DNA from: Asanoa sp. WMMD1127
GTDB taxonomy: Bacteria > Actinomycetota > Actinomycetes > Mycobacteriales > Micromonosporaceae
Reading direction: 5' to 3'
Length of the DNA: 64,000 nucleotides
Assembly: GCF_029626225.1 (NCBI RefSeq)
Contig: NZ_JARUBP010000001.1
Location: 3,286,001-3,350,000, forward strand
Shown here in pieces: positions 38,847 to 47,509 of this stretch. Position numbers and translations under genes: made by a program. Under the pieces are notes generated by a model that was given only the letters and a program-made list of their open reading frames with translations, ran no database searches and was not told the DNA's origin. Each line of letters opens with the position of its first letter. Position 1 is the first letter of the stretch.

Positions 38847-39536
38847 TCAGGTCAGGGTGATGATCACGGCGCAGAGGGCGCTGAGGCCGCCCAGGACGGT
38901 CAGGGCTACACCGCCGGTGTCCAGGCGGGCGCCCCAGCGGCGGCGGGTCCAGCGTGAGGCGACGGGGATGCCGGCGAAGGGGGAGGCGAAGTAGGCGAGC
39001 CAGGCGATCAGGCGCAAGGCGCCCGCGCCGGGGAGGTCGTGGGTGGCCAGTGCGGCCAGGGCGCTGGCCAACGTGGCGGTGATCGCTGTGGTGGCGGCGC
39101 CCAGGAAGGGGAGGAGGGGAGGCACCAGGACAGGGAGCTTGCCGTTGTCGCCGAGGGTGAGGCGCGGTGATCCGCTGTGGATGCGGTTCGCGGCGCGGGC
39201 CAGCAGCGCGGTGCTCGCGTCGTCGTCGACCTCGACCGGGGGTTGGGCCGTGGCCGGTGCGGGGTCCGGCGCCGCGCCGGGGCGTTGGCCGGGCCAGGCG
39301 CGGGTTCGTCGCAGGTCCGCCCAGAGGCGTTCGGCTTCCAGGTCGACCTCGACCACCGCGGCTGCCGCCGCGGCGGCGTGGCGGTCCGAGTCGTGCGCTT
39401 CCTGCTCCGCGCGCCGCAGAGCCGCGGCCGCGGCGGTCATTCCGTCGCGGTAGGCGCGCTCGGCAGCGGCCAGGTCGTTGGTCCGGCGGGCGACGGTCGC
39501 AGCGAGCTCCGTCATGAGGCCGTGGTAGTCGGTCAT
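38847..39536 (-). CDS. Membrane protein of the FtsK-like operon, unknown function
   Basis: The 229-residue protein has an N-terminal charged coiled-coil region (about 1-75, rich in A, E, R). A Pro/Asp-rich linker follows, then three hydrophobic segments (about 134-160, 167-190 and 207-229). Its ATG overlaps the FtsK-like gene stop (ATGA), so translation is coupled. It is the only membrane component of the four-gene operon and could anchor or form the exit for the ATPase. No known domain is recognised. Confidence 0.7.
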   Translation of the reverse strand: MTDYHGLMTELAATVARRTNDLAAAERAYRDGMTAAAAALRRAEQEAHDSDRHAAAAAAAVVEVDLEAERLWADLRRTRAWPGQRPGAAPDPAPATAQPPVEVDDDASTALLARAANRIHSGSPRLTLGDNGKLPVLVPPLLPFLGAATTAITATLASALAALATHDLPGAGALRLIAWLAYFASPFAGIPVASRWTRRRWGARLDTGGVALTVLGGLSALCAVIITLT

Positions 39537-42454
39537 CCGGAGTGTCCGGTAGGGCTCGCAGCGGACGACTGCATTGCGGACTCCTGGCTTGCCGGCGCCG
39601 TTGGAACCGAGCAGGCAATCGGGCCCGAGCCGGCCTCGGAGGGTGTCGCGAGGTCACTGCGGGTGTCAGCAGCGGAGGCTGGCGAGGTTGCCGGGCGAAC
39701 CGTGCGGGCGTGACCAGCCGCAGGATCCGAAGCGGCCACGGCTGCGGGACCGGGACAGGGTTCTGGCATCTCGCGGTTGCCGGAGCGGTCCTGGCCGGGT
39801 TGGCGGAGGTCTTGTTGGCGTGGCAGCGGGGATTGGCGGGCGACCAGGCGGTCGGCGGGGATTTCGTATGGGACGACCACCTCGGGAGGGCGGCCTGTGT
39901 TGCGGTCGAAGTAGAGGGCTCGGCGGTCGCGAGGGTGCCAGGTGGGGCCGCCGGGCTGGGGCGACAGGGGGGAGAGGTCTGGGCCGTGTATGTCGAGGGC
40001 TACCCAGGCGCCGATCGCGTCCGTGCGGGTGCCGGGGCCGCCGAGGTCGTCGCGGAGGCGGGCTACCGTGCGCCACCAGCCGAGGACGTGGGTGCCGTTT
40101 TCCGGGCCGCGGGTCAGGAGGGGCTTGAGGTCGATGCCGGGTGGGCGGGCGTCCCAGACGAAGCCGATCACCACGTGTGGACCGCCGTCGGCTGCCAGCG
40201 GGGAGGTGACGAGGTCGCTGACGGTGGACCGGTCGTAGAGGCGGGCGTTCGGTAGGGCCGCGGTCAGGGTCGCGGCGGTGGGCAGCAGGGCGTCGTCCAG
40301 GCAGGCCACGCTGAAGCGGGACGCGGTCGGGGCGAGCGACAGGGCCGCCGCCGTGAGGATGGCGGTGGCGTCGGAGGCGCGGGTGCCGAGTACGGCCAGG
40401 TTGCGGCCGGGGGCGCGGTCGAGCGCGAACGTCGCCGGGCGGGCGCCGACGTCGATCGTCTCGCCGAGGAGGGCGGCCGGCCCGACACACGAAGCGGGCA
40501 GGAGGGGCACGGCGTCGCCGTCGAAGAGGCGGGGCGGCGGAGTGTGGACCCCCGGCCCCAACAAGGAAGCGGGCAGGAGGGGCACCGCGTCGCCGTCGAA
40601 GAGGCGGGGCGGCGGGGTGTGGGCGGGGCGGCGTTGCCACAGGTCGTGTTGCAGGCGGCGCCACGTGTCGCGGTCGCTGGCGTCGGGGATGCGTACCACC
40701 TGGTTGGCGGGGGTTACGCCCGAGTCCGCGTTGACCACCGCCGTGTGGCGCGGGATCGAATCGGCGGCCGGGTTCGTCTCGGCCAGGATGCGGCGGGCCT
40801 TGGGGAGGGCTACGCGCAGCGTGAACTGGGCCACCAGGCCCGAGCGCCCCCACAGTGCCTCGATGCCGGAGACGTCCTGCGACGCCAGCACCAGGTGGAT
40901 GCCTTGCGAGCGGCCGCGGCGGGCCAGGTCCTCCAGCAGGGCGACCGCTTCCGTCGTGACCGCGTCGCGGCCCGCCAGCAGCACCTGGAACTCGTCGATC
41001 ACCGCCACGATGCGGGGCCACGGCGTCCCGGGATCCTCGGCGCGCAGCTCCGACAGCTTGGTCGCGTCGTGACGTTTGGCGGCCGCGGCTCGGGTGCGGA
41101 GCTCCGCGCCGAGGTGACGGAGCAGGGCCAGGCCGAACTCGCGGTCGTTGTTGATGTTCACCCCGACCAGGCGTACGTGCGGCAGCCAGCTCGGATCCCG
41201 CCGGCTCGGCGCGAACCGGGCGAAGGACACGCCTTCCTTGAAGTCGAGGAGGTAGAGGGCCAGCTCGTCGGGGGAGTACCGGGCGCACAGGGCGCCGAGC
41301 CACGCGTAGATCAGGTTGGTCTTGCCCGAGCCGGACGGCCCGCCGATCAGCGCGTGCGGTGGGTCGTCACCCAACGCGAGCGACACCGGCGCGGCGCCGC
41401 CGAGCAGCGTGCCCACCGGCGCCGACACCCCGTCGATCGCCTGGCAGGTCCAGGGTTGTCCGGGCAGCAGGTCGAGAAACGACGCGGCGGGCGGTCCAGA
41501 CGTCGCCGCCTCGGCCACCGCCCGGCACCGCCCGGCGACGAGAGCCGCCGACGGCGCCGGGTCCAGCGTGATGGGCAGGTCGGCCACCGCCGCGGAGCGC
41601 GCCACGCCGTCGGCGACCGACACCTCCACCACCGTCCGGGCGGCGGGCACCGGCAGGCCGCGGACGACCAGGTGGATCCCGCACGCCGGGCCCAGCCGCA
41701 CGACCCGGTCGAGCTGCGCCTGCTGGGCGGGCGTCAGCTCGGCCGCGGTGGCCGCGTCACCGAGCAGGACCACCACCTGCCACGGCGCCGGCCGCGGACT
41801 CAACGCCGTCACCGACGTGTGGCCGGCAGCCAGCACCACGGCGTTGATCCGGCCGATCTCCTCGACCAGCTCGTCCACCATGGACCCCAGCGCCCCCGGC
41901 CCCACGAACCGCACCAGCGACGCCGCCCCCAGCGGAGCGAACCCGGACAGCGTGCCGCCGAGCCGCTCGGGGTCGTAGACCGTCAGCCGCACCGACCCGG
42001 GCGGAGTCGCCGTCAACACCCGCAGCAGCACGAGCCGCACCACATCGTCCACCATGGACGACGAGAACCAGAGGTGGCCGCGGTCGAGCAGCGGCAGCAG
42101 CGCGGGCAGGACCGCGTCGCAACCGGGCGCCGGCACGGTGCCGACCGGCACCAGCGTGTGATCAGGCTCGACATCCGCCAGCGAAGCCGCCAGCCGCCGC
42201 GACGACTCGACGAAAGAGGCCTCGATCGCCCGCCGGGCCCGTTCGCGCTCTGCGCCCAAACCCTTGACACAGGCCAGATGCGCCTCGCGCACGGCCCGCA
42301 ACCGCTCGAGCGCCGAAGCCCGCCGCGACTCGGCCGCCGCCGACGTGGCCCGCGCCTGCCCCCGCGCGGCCGCCAACTCGGCCCGCACCTCGGCCACCAA
42401 CCGCGCCCGCGCCCCAGTCACCTCAGGCCTCCCCGCCAACCCAGAACGCCGCAT
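39533..42454 (-). CDS. FtsK/SpoIIIE (EccC-like) ATPase with coiled-coil N-terminus
   Basis: This soluble 973-residue protein has no membrane helix, unlike FtsK and EccC. Residues 1-95 are a charged coiled coil. A first P-loop-like module (about 125-300) lacks a Walker A. The second (about 335-605) is an intact FtsK motor: GGPSGSGKTN at 371-380, IVAVIDEFQVL at 482-492 and LVLASQ sensor. A third module (about 665-860) has a degraded loop (GTRASDA). The last 110 residues are Pro/Ser/Ala-rich and probably disordered. A 25-residue tandem duplication spans 612-655. Three modules with one or more degenerate resemble EccC/EssC of type VII secretion, but nucleic acid pumping is not excluded. Confidence 0.8.
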   Translation of the reverse strand: MRRSGLAGRPEVTGARARLVAEVRAELAAARGQARATSAAAESRRASALERLRAVREAHLACVKGLGAERERARRAIEASFVESSRRLAASLADVEPDHTLVPVGTVPAPGCDAVLPALLPLLDRGHLWFSSSMVDDVVRLVLLRVLTATPPGSVRLTVYDPERLGGTLSGFAPLGAASLVRFVGPGALGSMVDELVEEIGRINAVVLAAGHTSVTALSPRPAPWQVVVLLGDAATAAELTPAQQAQLDRVVRLGPACGIHLVVRGLPVPAARTVVEVSVADGVARSAAVADLPITLDPAPSAALVAGRCRAVAEAATSGPPAASFLDLLPGQPWTCQAIDGVSAPVGTLLGGAAPVSLALGDDPPHALIGGPSGSGKTNLIYAWLGALCARYSPDELALYLLDFKEGVSFARFAPSRRDPSWLPHVRLVGVNINNDREFGLALLRHLGAELRTRAAAAKRHDATKLSELRAEDPGTPWPRIVAVIDEFQVLLAGRDAVTTEAVALLEDLARRGRSQGIHLVLASQDVSGIEALWGRSGLVAQFTLRVALPKARRILAETNPAADSIPRHTAVVNADSGVTPANQVVRIPDASDRDTWRRLQHDLWQRRPAHTPPPRLFDGDAVPLLPASLLGPGVHTPPPRLFDGDAVPLLPASCVGPAALLGETIDVGARPATFALDRAPGRNLAVLGTRASDATAILTAAALSLAPTASRFSVACLDDALLPTAATLTAALPNARLYDRSTVSDLVTSPLAADGGPHVVIGFVWDARPPGIDLKPLLTRGPENGTHVLGWWRTVARLRDDLGGPGTRTDAIGAWVALDIHGPDLSPLSPQPGGPTWHPRDRRALYFDRNTGRPPEVVVPYEIPADRLVARQSPLPRQQDLRQPGQDRSGNREMPEPCPGPAAVAASDPAAGHARTVRPATSPASAADTRSDLATPSEAGSGPIACSVPTAPASQESAMQSSAASPTGHSG
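40491..40622. repeat. 75-bp tandem duplication inside the FtsK-like gene
   Basis: The sequence starting GAAGCGGGCAGGAGGGGCAC repeats with a 75-bp period (starts 40491 and 40566). The first 57 or so bases differ at only two positions. It duplicates the peptide HTPPPRLFDGDAVPLLPAS in frame, in the linker between the second and third ATPase modules. Confidence 0.85.
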
Positions 42455-42505
42455 ACCGACCGCCGCGGCGGCCGACCGCGCCGGCGATGCGAGGCTCGGA
42501 CAGCA

Positions 42506-43228
42506 TCAGGACTCCCCGATCGAAGCGGCCAGCGACTCCACACTCACGCCGGTCGAACCCACCACCACCGCGGCGATCGCGGCGGCGTCAGCGGGGTGGG
42601 CCGAAACGACAACGTCGGACAGCCGCAGCGCCCGATCGACCAGGGCCGCGCCCTCCGCACGAGACAGCCCGGGAAGGACCGAGCCGACAACCGGAAGCGC
42701 CCGCTCCCGGACCACCGACGGAGCGACCGCGCCGATGAGACGAGCGGCGGCCGCCGCCAAAGACCAGCCCACCGAAGGCGGCGCCGTCACCAACGCCCGC
42801 CGCAGCCCTTCCCGATCACCCGCAGACGCCGCGCCCGCCGCGGCAACCAGAAGGGTGAAGACCGAAACCCCCGGAGAAACGGGAGGCCGCCCAACGCCGA
42901 CGCACCCGGTCAACACATCCACCCGATCCGCCCACGGACACGACCCCGAGACCACCACGGCCGAAGGCGGCAAGGACGACAACCCGACCGACGCCAGATA
43001 CCGATCCAACTCGTCACCCGCGAGCCCGAGCGCACCCACCGCCGCGTCCAGATGCGACGCGGCCACCGACAGCAACCGCGCCGACGACGCCATGGAGCTC
43101 TCCGCGAGCGTCGCGGACAACACGGAAGTCGCCGCCCGCACCGACACGGACGCAAGGGCCACCTCGGCGGACGGCAGCGACGACCGCACCAGCGCGACCC
43201 GGTCGGCCAGCCCCAACACCAGGCTCAC
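42506..43228 (-). CDS. Helical protein of the FtsK-like operon, unknown function
   Basis: The 240-residue protein is rich in Ala, Val, Ser and Leu. Its first half looks like two long helices (VALVRSSLPSAEVALASVSVRAATSVLSATLAESS, AARLLSVAASHLDAAVGALGL). A VFTLLVAAAGAASAGD segment and further helices follow. No cysteine motif, signal peptide or known fold is recognised. The helical-bundle style recalls PPE/LXG-type partners of type VII systems, without their signature motifs. GTG 43228 overlaps the stop of the 86-residue gene. The FtsK-like gene follows 51 bases later in the same reading frame, separated by one TGA. Confidence 0.65.
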   Translation of the reverse strand: MSLVLGLADRVALVRSSLPSAEVALASVSVRAATSVLSATLAESSMASSARLLSVAASHLDAAVGALGLAGDELDRYLASVGLSSLPPSAVVVSGSCPWADRVDVLTGCVGVGRPPVSPGVSVFTLLVAAAGAASAGDREGLRRALVTAPPSVGWSLAAAAARLIGAVAPSVVRERALPVVGSVLPGLSRAEGAALVDRALRLSDVVVSAHPADAAAIAAVVVGSTGVSVESLAASIGES

Positions 43229-43485
43229 AGCGCCGCGGCGTACGTCTGGGCCTGTTCCATCGCCCCTAGCGTCGCGGTCATGCAGTCGTCGAGCTCCGTG
43301 GCCGCCTGGGCCAGGGCCGAGCGGGCCGCGGCGACCGACTCGTGGCCGCTGCCGTCGACCGCCGCCGCGAGGCTGGTGCGGGCCGCGTCCAACTTGTCCG
43401 TCGCGGCGCGTACCGCTTCCTGTCCTTCCTGGACGTGCGCCATCGCGACGTCGATGGCGGCCTTGACCTCGGCAACGCTCGCCAT
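43225..43485 (-). CDS. Small helical WXG100-like protein without the WXG motif
   Basis: The 86-residue product (MASVAEVKAAIDVAMAHVQEGQEAVRAATDKLDAARTSL...) is almost wholly amphipathic helix. A Gly-rich turn (VDGSGHES) in the middle divides it into two arms. Size and helix-turn-helix layout match ESAT-6/WXG100 secretion substrates, but the turn lacks W-x-G. An excellent ribosome site (GTGGAGGGGGAA) precedes ATG 43485, and TAACGT (about 43524-43529) could be the operon's -10. It is the first gene of the four-gene operon. Confidence 0.65.
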   Translation of the reverse strand: MASVAEVKAAIDVAMAHVQEGQEAVRAATDKLDAARTSLAAAVDGSGHESVAAARSALAQAATELDDCMTATLGAMEQAQTYAAAL

Positions 43486-43580
43486 GGTTCCCCCTCCACG
43501 CACCAGCCGAGACGATGACGCTACGTTATCGCCGGAATGCGAGAGGTGAGCGCGCCGCGCCGACCCGGCGTGAGGAACGG

Positions 43581-44165
43581 TCAGGCCGCGCGTTGTCGCC
43601 GGGCGCCGCGCCGCCGCAGCGCCCAGACGAAGAAGAGGACGAGCAGCACCAGGAACAGCAGGATCAGCACCGGAAGCAGCAGCGCCACCACCGACATCAC
43701 GACACTGAGGACATCCTCGACAGTGCTGGCGACCGGCGCGCCGACGCCGGCCGTGCTGACGTTGATCACCGGGCGGGCGGTCGCCTTCACCCCGTGGACG
43801 CCGAGCGCCAGCAGCACACCCACCGCGACCGGCACCCACTGGTGCGAGCCGAAGAAGCCGCCCGGGTCGGTGACCGTCGCGCTGCTCGTGCCGGCGCCGA
43901 AGGCGAGACCACCGGCGGTCGGCCGGACCACCGTCTGCACGATGTCGTTGGCCGAGTCGAGCACCGGCACCTTGTCGGCGACGACCTCGATGGCCAGCAG
44001 CGCGCCGAGGATGAGGATGACCCAGCCGTTGCCGAGCCAGCCCCAACCGGCCGGCAACGAGATCACGTCGGTGTAGCGCGACAGCACCCCGATCGCGAGG
44101 AGCGGGATGTAGGCGTTGAGGCCGGCGGAGGTCGCGAGGCCCGCGCCGGTGAGGGCTTCCAGCAC
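43581..44165 (-). CDS. DUF4126 membrane protein
   Basis: The 194-residue membrane protein starts VLEALTGAGLATSAGLNAYIPLLAIGVLSRY, the hallmark of the DUF4126 family. It has about five membrane helices and a basic RRRGARRQRAA tail. The GTG at 44165 begins this conserved block. The family is widespread in actinobacteria and functionally undefined. It is divergent from nucS across 44 bases and ends 95 bases before the FtsK-like operon's first gene, reading the same way. Confidence 0.8.
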   Translation of the reverse strand: MLEALTGAGLATSAGLNAYIPLLAIGVLSRYTDVISLPAGWGWLGNGWVILILGALLAIEVVADKVPVLDSANDIVQTVVRPTAGGLAFGAGTSSATVTDPGGFFGSHQWVPVAVGVLLALGVHGVKATARPVINVSTAGVGAPVASTVEDVLSVVMSVVALLLPVLILLFLVLLVLFFVWALRRRGARRQRAA

Positions 44166-44197
44166 GACCTCAGCATGGCACCACCGCACCACCCGCG

Positions 44198-44203
44198 TAG
44201 GGT
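44198..44203 (+). promoter_or_regulatory. Probable -10 of leaderless nucS mRNA
   Basis: TAGGGT lies six bases before the GTG start at 44210, with no ribosome binding site. This is consistent with a leaderless transcript. Confidence 0.4.
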
Positions 44204-44209
44204 TGTGCG

Positions 44210-44869
44210 GTGCGTCTCGTGATCGCCCGCTGCTCCGTCGACTACGTCGGCCGGCTCTCCGCCCACCTGCCCCCGGCCACCCGGTTGCTGATGGTCAAGG
44301 CCGACGGCTCGGTCTCCGTGCACGCCGACGACCGCGCCTACAAGCCGCTCAACTGGATGAGCCCGCCGTGCCGGATCCAGGAGGAGCCCGGGGTCTGGCG
44401 CGTGGTCAACAAGGCCGGCGAGGAGCTGCGGATCACTCTGGAGGAGATCTTCCAGGACACGTCGTACGACCTGGGTGTCGATCCTGGCCTGGTCAAGGAC
44501 GGTGTCGAGGCGCACCTGCAGGAGCTGCTGGCGGCCAACCCGACCACGTTCGGCGAGGGCTTCACGCTGGTCCGCCGCGAGTACATGACCGCGATCGGCC
44601 CGGTCGACCTGCTCTGCAAGGACGCGGCCGGCCGCTCCGTCGCCGTCGAGGTGAAGCGCCGCGGCGAGATCGACGGGGTGGAGCAGCTCACCCGCTACCT
44701 CGAACTGATGAACCGCGACCCCCTGCTCGCTCCCGTCGCCGGCATCTTCGCCGCGCAGGAGATCAAGCCGCAGGCCCGGGTGCTCGCCGAGGACCGCGGC
44801 ATCCGCTGCGTGGTCGTCGACTACGACAAGCTGCGCGGCATCGAGCGCGATGAGCTGACGTTGTTCTGA
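44210..44869 (+). CDS. nucS: Mismatch-specific endonuclease NucS (EndoMS)
   Basis: NucS cuts both strands at G-T, G-G and T-T mismatches. It provides mismatch repair in actinobacteria that lack MutS/MutL. The 219-residue protein has the N-terminal DNA-binding half ([34 protein letters not shown]). The RecB-like nuclease half carries the catalytic Asp, Glu and Lys in [35 protein letters not shown]. The last residues, DELTLF, form the clamp-binding peptide that recruits it to the sliding clamp. Start at GTG 44210. Confidence 0.95.
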   Translation: MRLVIARCSVDYVGRLSAHLPPATRLLMVKADGSVSVHADDRAYKPLNWMSPPCRIQEEPGVWRVVNKAGEELRITLEEIFQDTSYDLGVDPGLVKDGVEAHLQELLAANPTTFGEGFTLVRREYMTAIGPVDLLCKDAAGRSVAVEVKRRGEIDGVEQLTRYLELMNRDPLLAPVAGIFAAQEIKPQARVLAEDRGIRCVVVDYDKLRGIERDELTLF

Positions 44870-44895
44870 CCGCCGGCCGGTGCCACGCTGTACCC

Positions 44896-45951
44896 GTGAG
44901 CGACGTCGAGATCGGACGGTCGGCCACCGCCGTGCACACGGCGGGTCGTGACCTGCGCGACGCGTTGGCCACCGGCACGGCACCGGACGCGGCCGCGGAC
45001 CGGCTGGCCGACGCGATCGAGAGTGGACTCGCCGCGCTGGAGAACGCCCCGCCGGGCGCGACGGCACGGCCGGCCCAGGAAGACCCGGACGCGATGCTGG
45101 CGGTCGTCGCCGACCAACTGCGGCTCGGCGAGGTCGCCCTGGCCGCCGCGGCCGCCGTCGAGGAACGCAGCCCCAGCCCGGCCCTCGACACCGCCCTGCG
45201 GCACCTGGACCACACGACGACCCACGGCCGCCACGCGGCCGAGCGCGTCGCCTCCCACGACCTGCCCGAGGCGGTCGCCACCCTGCGGGCCCGGCTCGGC
45301 GGCACCCTGGACGCGATCGCCACCGGCACCGCCGACGTCGTCGCCGGTCCACTCAAGAGCATCGCCGGCAAGGCCCCCGCCCAGTGGAAGGAAGCCTGGG
45401 ACAAGGTCAGCAAGCAGCTGTTCCTCGACAACATCGGCGGCCGGCTGGTCCGCCTCGGCCTGCGCGCCCTGTCCAAGGCCCTCGACGCCCTGCGCCGCCT
45501 CATCGACGCCACCTGGCTCGAGACCGCCCGCGACCGCCTGGTCGCGCTGGCCGACAGAGCGGGCGAAGCCGGCGCCGGCCCCGCGCTGGTCGGCGGCATG
45601 CTCGGCGCGGAACGCCTACGCGCCGACGCGGACGGCCTGCTGAAGGCGGAGACCTTGGACCGCGCCCGGCTCGACGGCGGCACCGAGGCGCTGGCCGCCC
45701 TGGCCGACCGGTTCGGCAGCCTGATCGGGAAGCTGGCCCTCGCCCAGGCCGCGGTCGGCGGCATCCTGGTCGTCCACGGCCACTTCGGCTTCGCGGTGCC
45801 CTGGCTGCCGGCCGCGCTCCTCGGCGCCGAGCTGCTGATCGGGGCGGTCGCGGTGGTGCTGGCGATGGACTACGTCGACACCACGGTCAACGTGGGCCGG
45901 GTGCGCGGCGCCCGCCTCATCGTCCAGGACGCCGCCCGTAGAGCAGCTTGA
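44896..45951 (+). CDS. Hypothetical protein with long helical region and two C-terminal membrane helices
   Basis: The 351-residue protein is not recognised. Residues 1-150 are helical and Ala/Asp-rich. A DUF-like block (about 155-215) reads GPLKSIAGKAPAQWKEAWDKVSKQLFLDNIGGRLVRLGLRALSKALDALRRLID. Two hydrophobic segments (about 283-302 and 307-327) precede a short tail. There is no signal peptide. It starts 26 bases after nucS and may share its transcript. The 3' end overlaps the convergent aldehyde dehydrogenase gene by 35 bases. Confidence 0.65.
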   Translation: MSDVEIGRSATAVHTAGRDLRDALATGTAPDAAADRLADAIESGLAALENAPPGATARPAQEDPDAMLAVVADQLRLGEVALAAAAAVEERSPSPALDTALRHLDHTTTHGRHAAERVASHDLPEAVATLRARLGGTLDAIATGTADVVAGPLKSIAGKAPAQWKEAWDKVSKQLFLDNIGGRLVRLGLRALSKALDALRRLIDATWLETARDRLVALADRAGEAGAGPALVGGMLGAERLRADADGLLKAETLDRARLDGGTEALAALADRFGSLIGKLALAQAAVGGILVVHGHFGFAVPWLPAALLGAELLIGAVAVVLAMDYVDTTVNVGRVRGARLIVQDAARRAA

Positions 45952-47428
45952 CCGCCTTGGTGATCCGGGCGACCTGGGCCGGCGTGCGCTCGAAGGTCAT
46001 CGCCCGCAGGGCCGACGGGCCGCGCCGGGTGGTGATCGCCTTGGCCCGGGAGAACTCCCGGAGCCCGTCGTCGCCGTGGGTGCGGCCGAAGCCCGAGTTG
46101 CCGACGCCGCCGAACGGCAGCGACGACATGCCGATGAAGGTGATCACCGAGTTGACCGAGGCCATGCCCGTGCGCAGCCGGCGGGCGGCGGCCACGGCGC
46201 GGCGCTTCCCGAACACCGCACCACCGAGGCCGTACGAGGTGGCGTTGGCCAGCCGGACCGCCTCGTCGACGTCGGCGACCTTGTTGATGACCAGCGTCGG
46301 ACCGAACGTCTCCTCGCGCACGGCGGCCGAGTCCTCCGGCACGTCGACCAGGATCGTGGGCTTCACGAACGGCGGCTCGATCGCCTCGCGGCCGCCCAGC
46401 ACCGCGCGGCCGCCGCGGGTCAGCGCGTCGTCGATGTGACCCCGGATGACCTCGATCTGCTTGGGCATGGTGATCGGGCCGATGTCGAAGCCGTCGCCGT
46501 AGCCGACCTTCAGCGCTCCGGCCCGGCGGACCACCTCGGCGACGAAGGCGTCGTAGACCGGTGCCACCGCGTAGACCCGCTCGATCGCGAGGCAGGTCTG
46601 GCCCGCGTTGGTCAGCGCGCCCCAGACGCACGCCTCGGCGGCGGCCGCGACATCGGCGTCGTCGTCGACGATCAGCGCGTCCTTGCCGCCGGCCTCGATC
46701 AGCACCGGGGTCAGCGTCTCGGCACAGGCCGCCATGACCTTCTTGCCGGTGGCGGTGGAGCCGGTGAACGCCACCTTGTCGACGCCGGCGTGGCAGAGCG
46801 CGGCGCCGACCTCGCCCAGGCCCTGCACGATCTGCAGCACCGGCTGCTCGGGCACGACCTCGGCGAACGTGTCGACCAGCCACTGCCCGACCGCCGGCGT
46901 GTATTCGCTCGGCTTGAAGACGACCGTGTTGCCCGCGGCCAGCGCGTAGGCGGCCGTGCCGAGCGGGGTGATCGCCGGGTAGTTCCACGGGCCGATCACG
47001 CCGACCACGCCCATCGGCTGGTATTCGAGGTGCGCCGAGAACTCGGCCAGCGTCATCCGGCCCCGCACCCGGCGCGGGCCGAGCACCCGCTTGGCGTTGC
47101 GGGCCGCCCAGTCGATGTGGTCGATCGCGCCGGCCACCTCGACGATGGCCTCGGCCACCGGCTTGCCGCCCTCGCGGCTGATCAGCGCGGCGACCTCCTC
47201 GATCCGCAGGGCGAGCAACGCCCGCCAGCGCAGCAGCCGCGCCCGGCGGCCGGCATGACCGAGGGCGACCCACCAGTCGGCGGCCTCGCGGGCCCGCGCG
47301 ACGGCACGGGCGACGTCGTCGGCGTCGGCGACCGGGAACCGGCCGACCTCTTCGCCGGTCGCGGGGTTCGTCGACACCAGCGCGCCGTCCTCGACGACGG
47401 GCACACCGGCCACCCGGGCAGCAGTCAT
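45917..47428 (-). CDS. Aldehyde dehydrogenase
   Basis: The NAD(P)-dependent enzyme oxidises aldehydes to carboxylates. The 503-residue protein has the general-base glutamate Glu245 in LIEAGGKDALIV and the catalytic thiol Cys279 in NAGQTCLAIERVY. The cofactor segments GVIGPWNYPAITPL and FTGSTATGKK are present, as is PFGGVGNSGFGRTHG near the end. The C-terminal tail (about 460-503) resembles the membrane-proximal extension of class 3-like dehydrogenases. Substrate is not evident. It is divergent from the alpha/beta hydrolase pair. Confidence 0.92.
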   Translation of the reverse strand: MTAARVAGVPVVEDGALVSTNPATGEEVGRFPVADADDVARAVARAREAADWWVALGHAGRRARLLRWRALLALRIEEVAALISREGGKPVAEAIVEVAGAIDHIDWAARNAKRVLGPRRVRGRMTLAEFSAHLEYQPMGVVGVIGPWNYPAITPLGTAAYALAAGNTVVFKPSEYTPAVGQWLVDTFAEVVPEQPVLQIVQGLGEVGAALCHAGVDKVAFTGSTATGKKVMAACAETLTPVLIEAGGKDALIVDDDADVAAAAEACVWGALTNAGQTCLAIERVYAVAPVYDAFVAEVVRRAGALKVGYGDGFDIGPITMPKQIEVIRGHIDDALTRGGRAVLGGREAIEPPFVKPTILVDVPEDSAAVREETFGPTLVINKVADVDEAVRLANATSYGLGGAVFGKRRAVAAARRLRTGMASVNSVITFIGMSSLPFGGVGNSGFGRTHGDDGLREFSRAKAITTRRGPSALRAMTFERTPAQVARITKAVKLLYGRRPGR

Positions 47429-47509
47429 GCGGCGAAGTCTATGCCGCCGCGGTTACCCGCCGGTAGGTGTGGGTTCCCCACACAGCGAAGCCGCCGGGTG
47501 TGGCGCATC

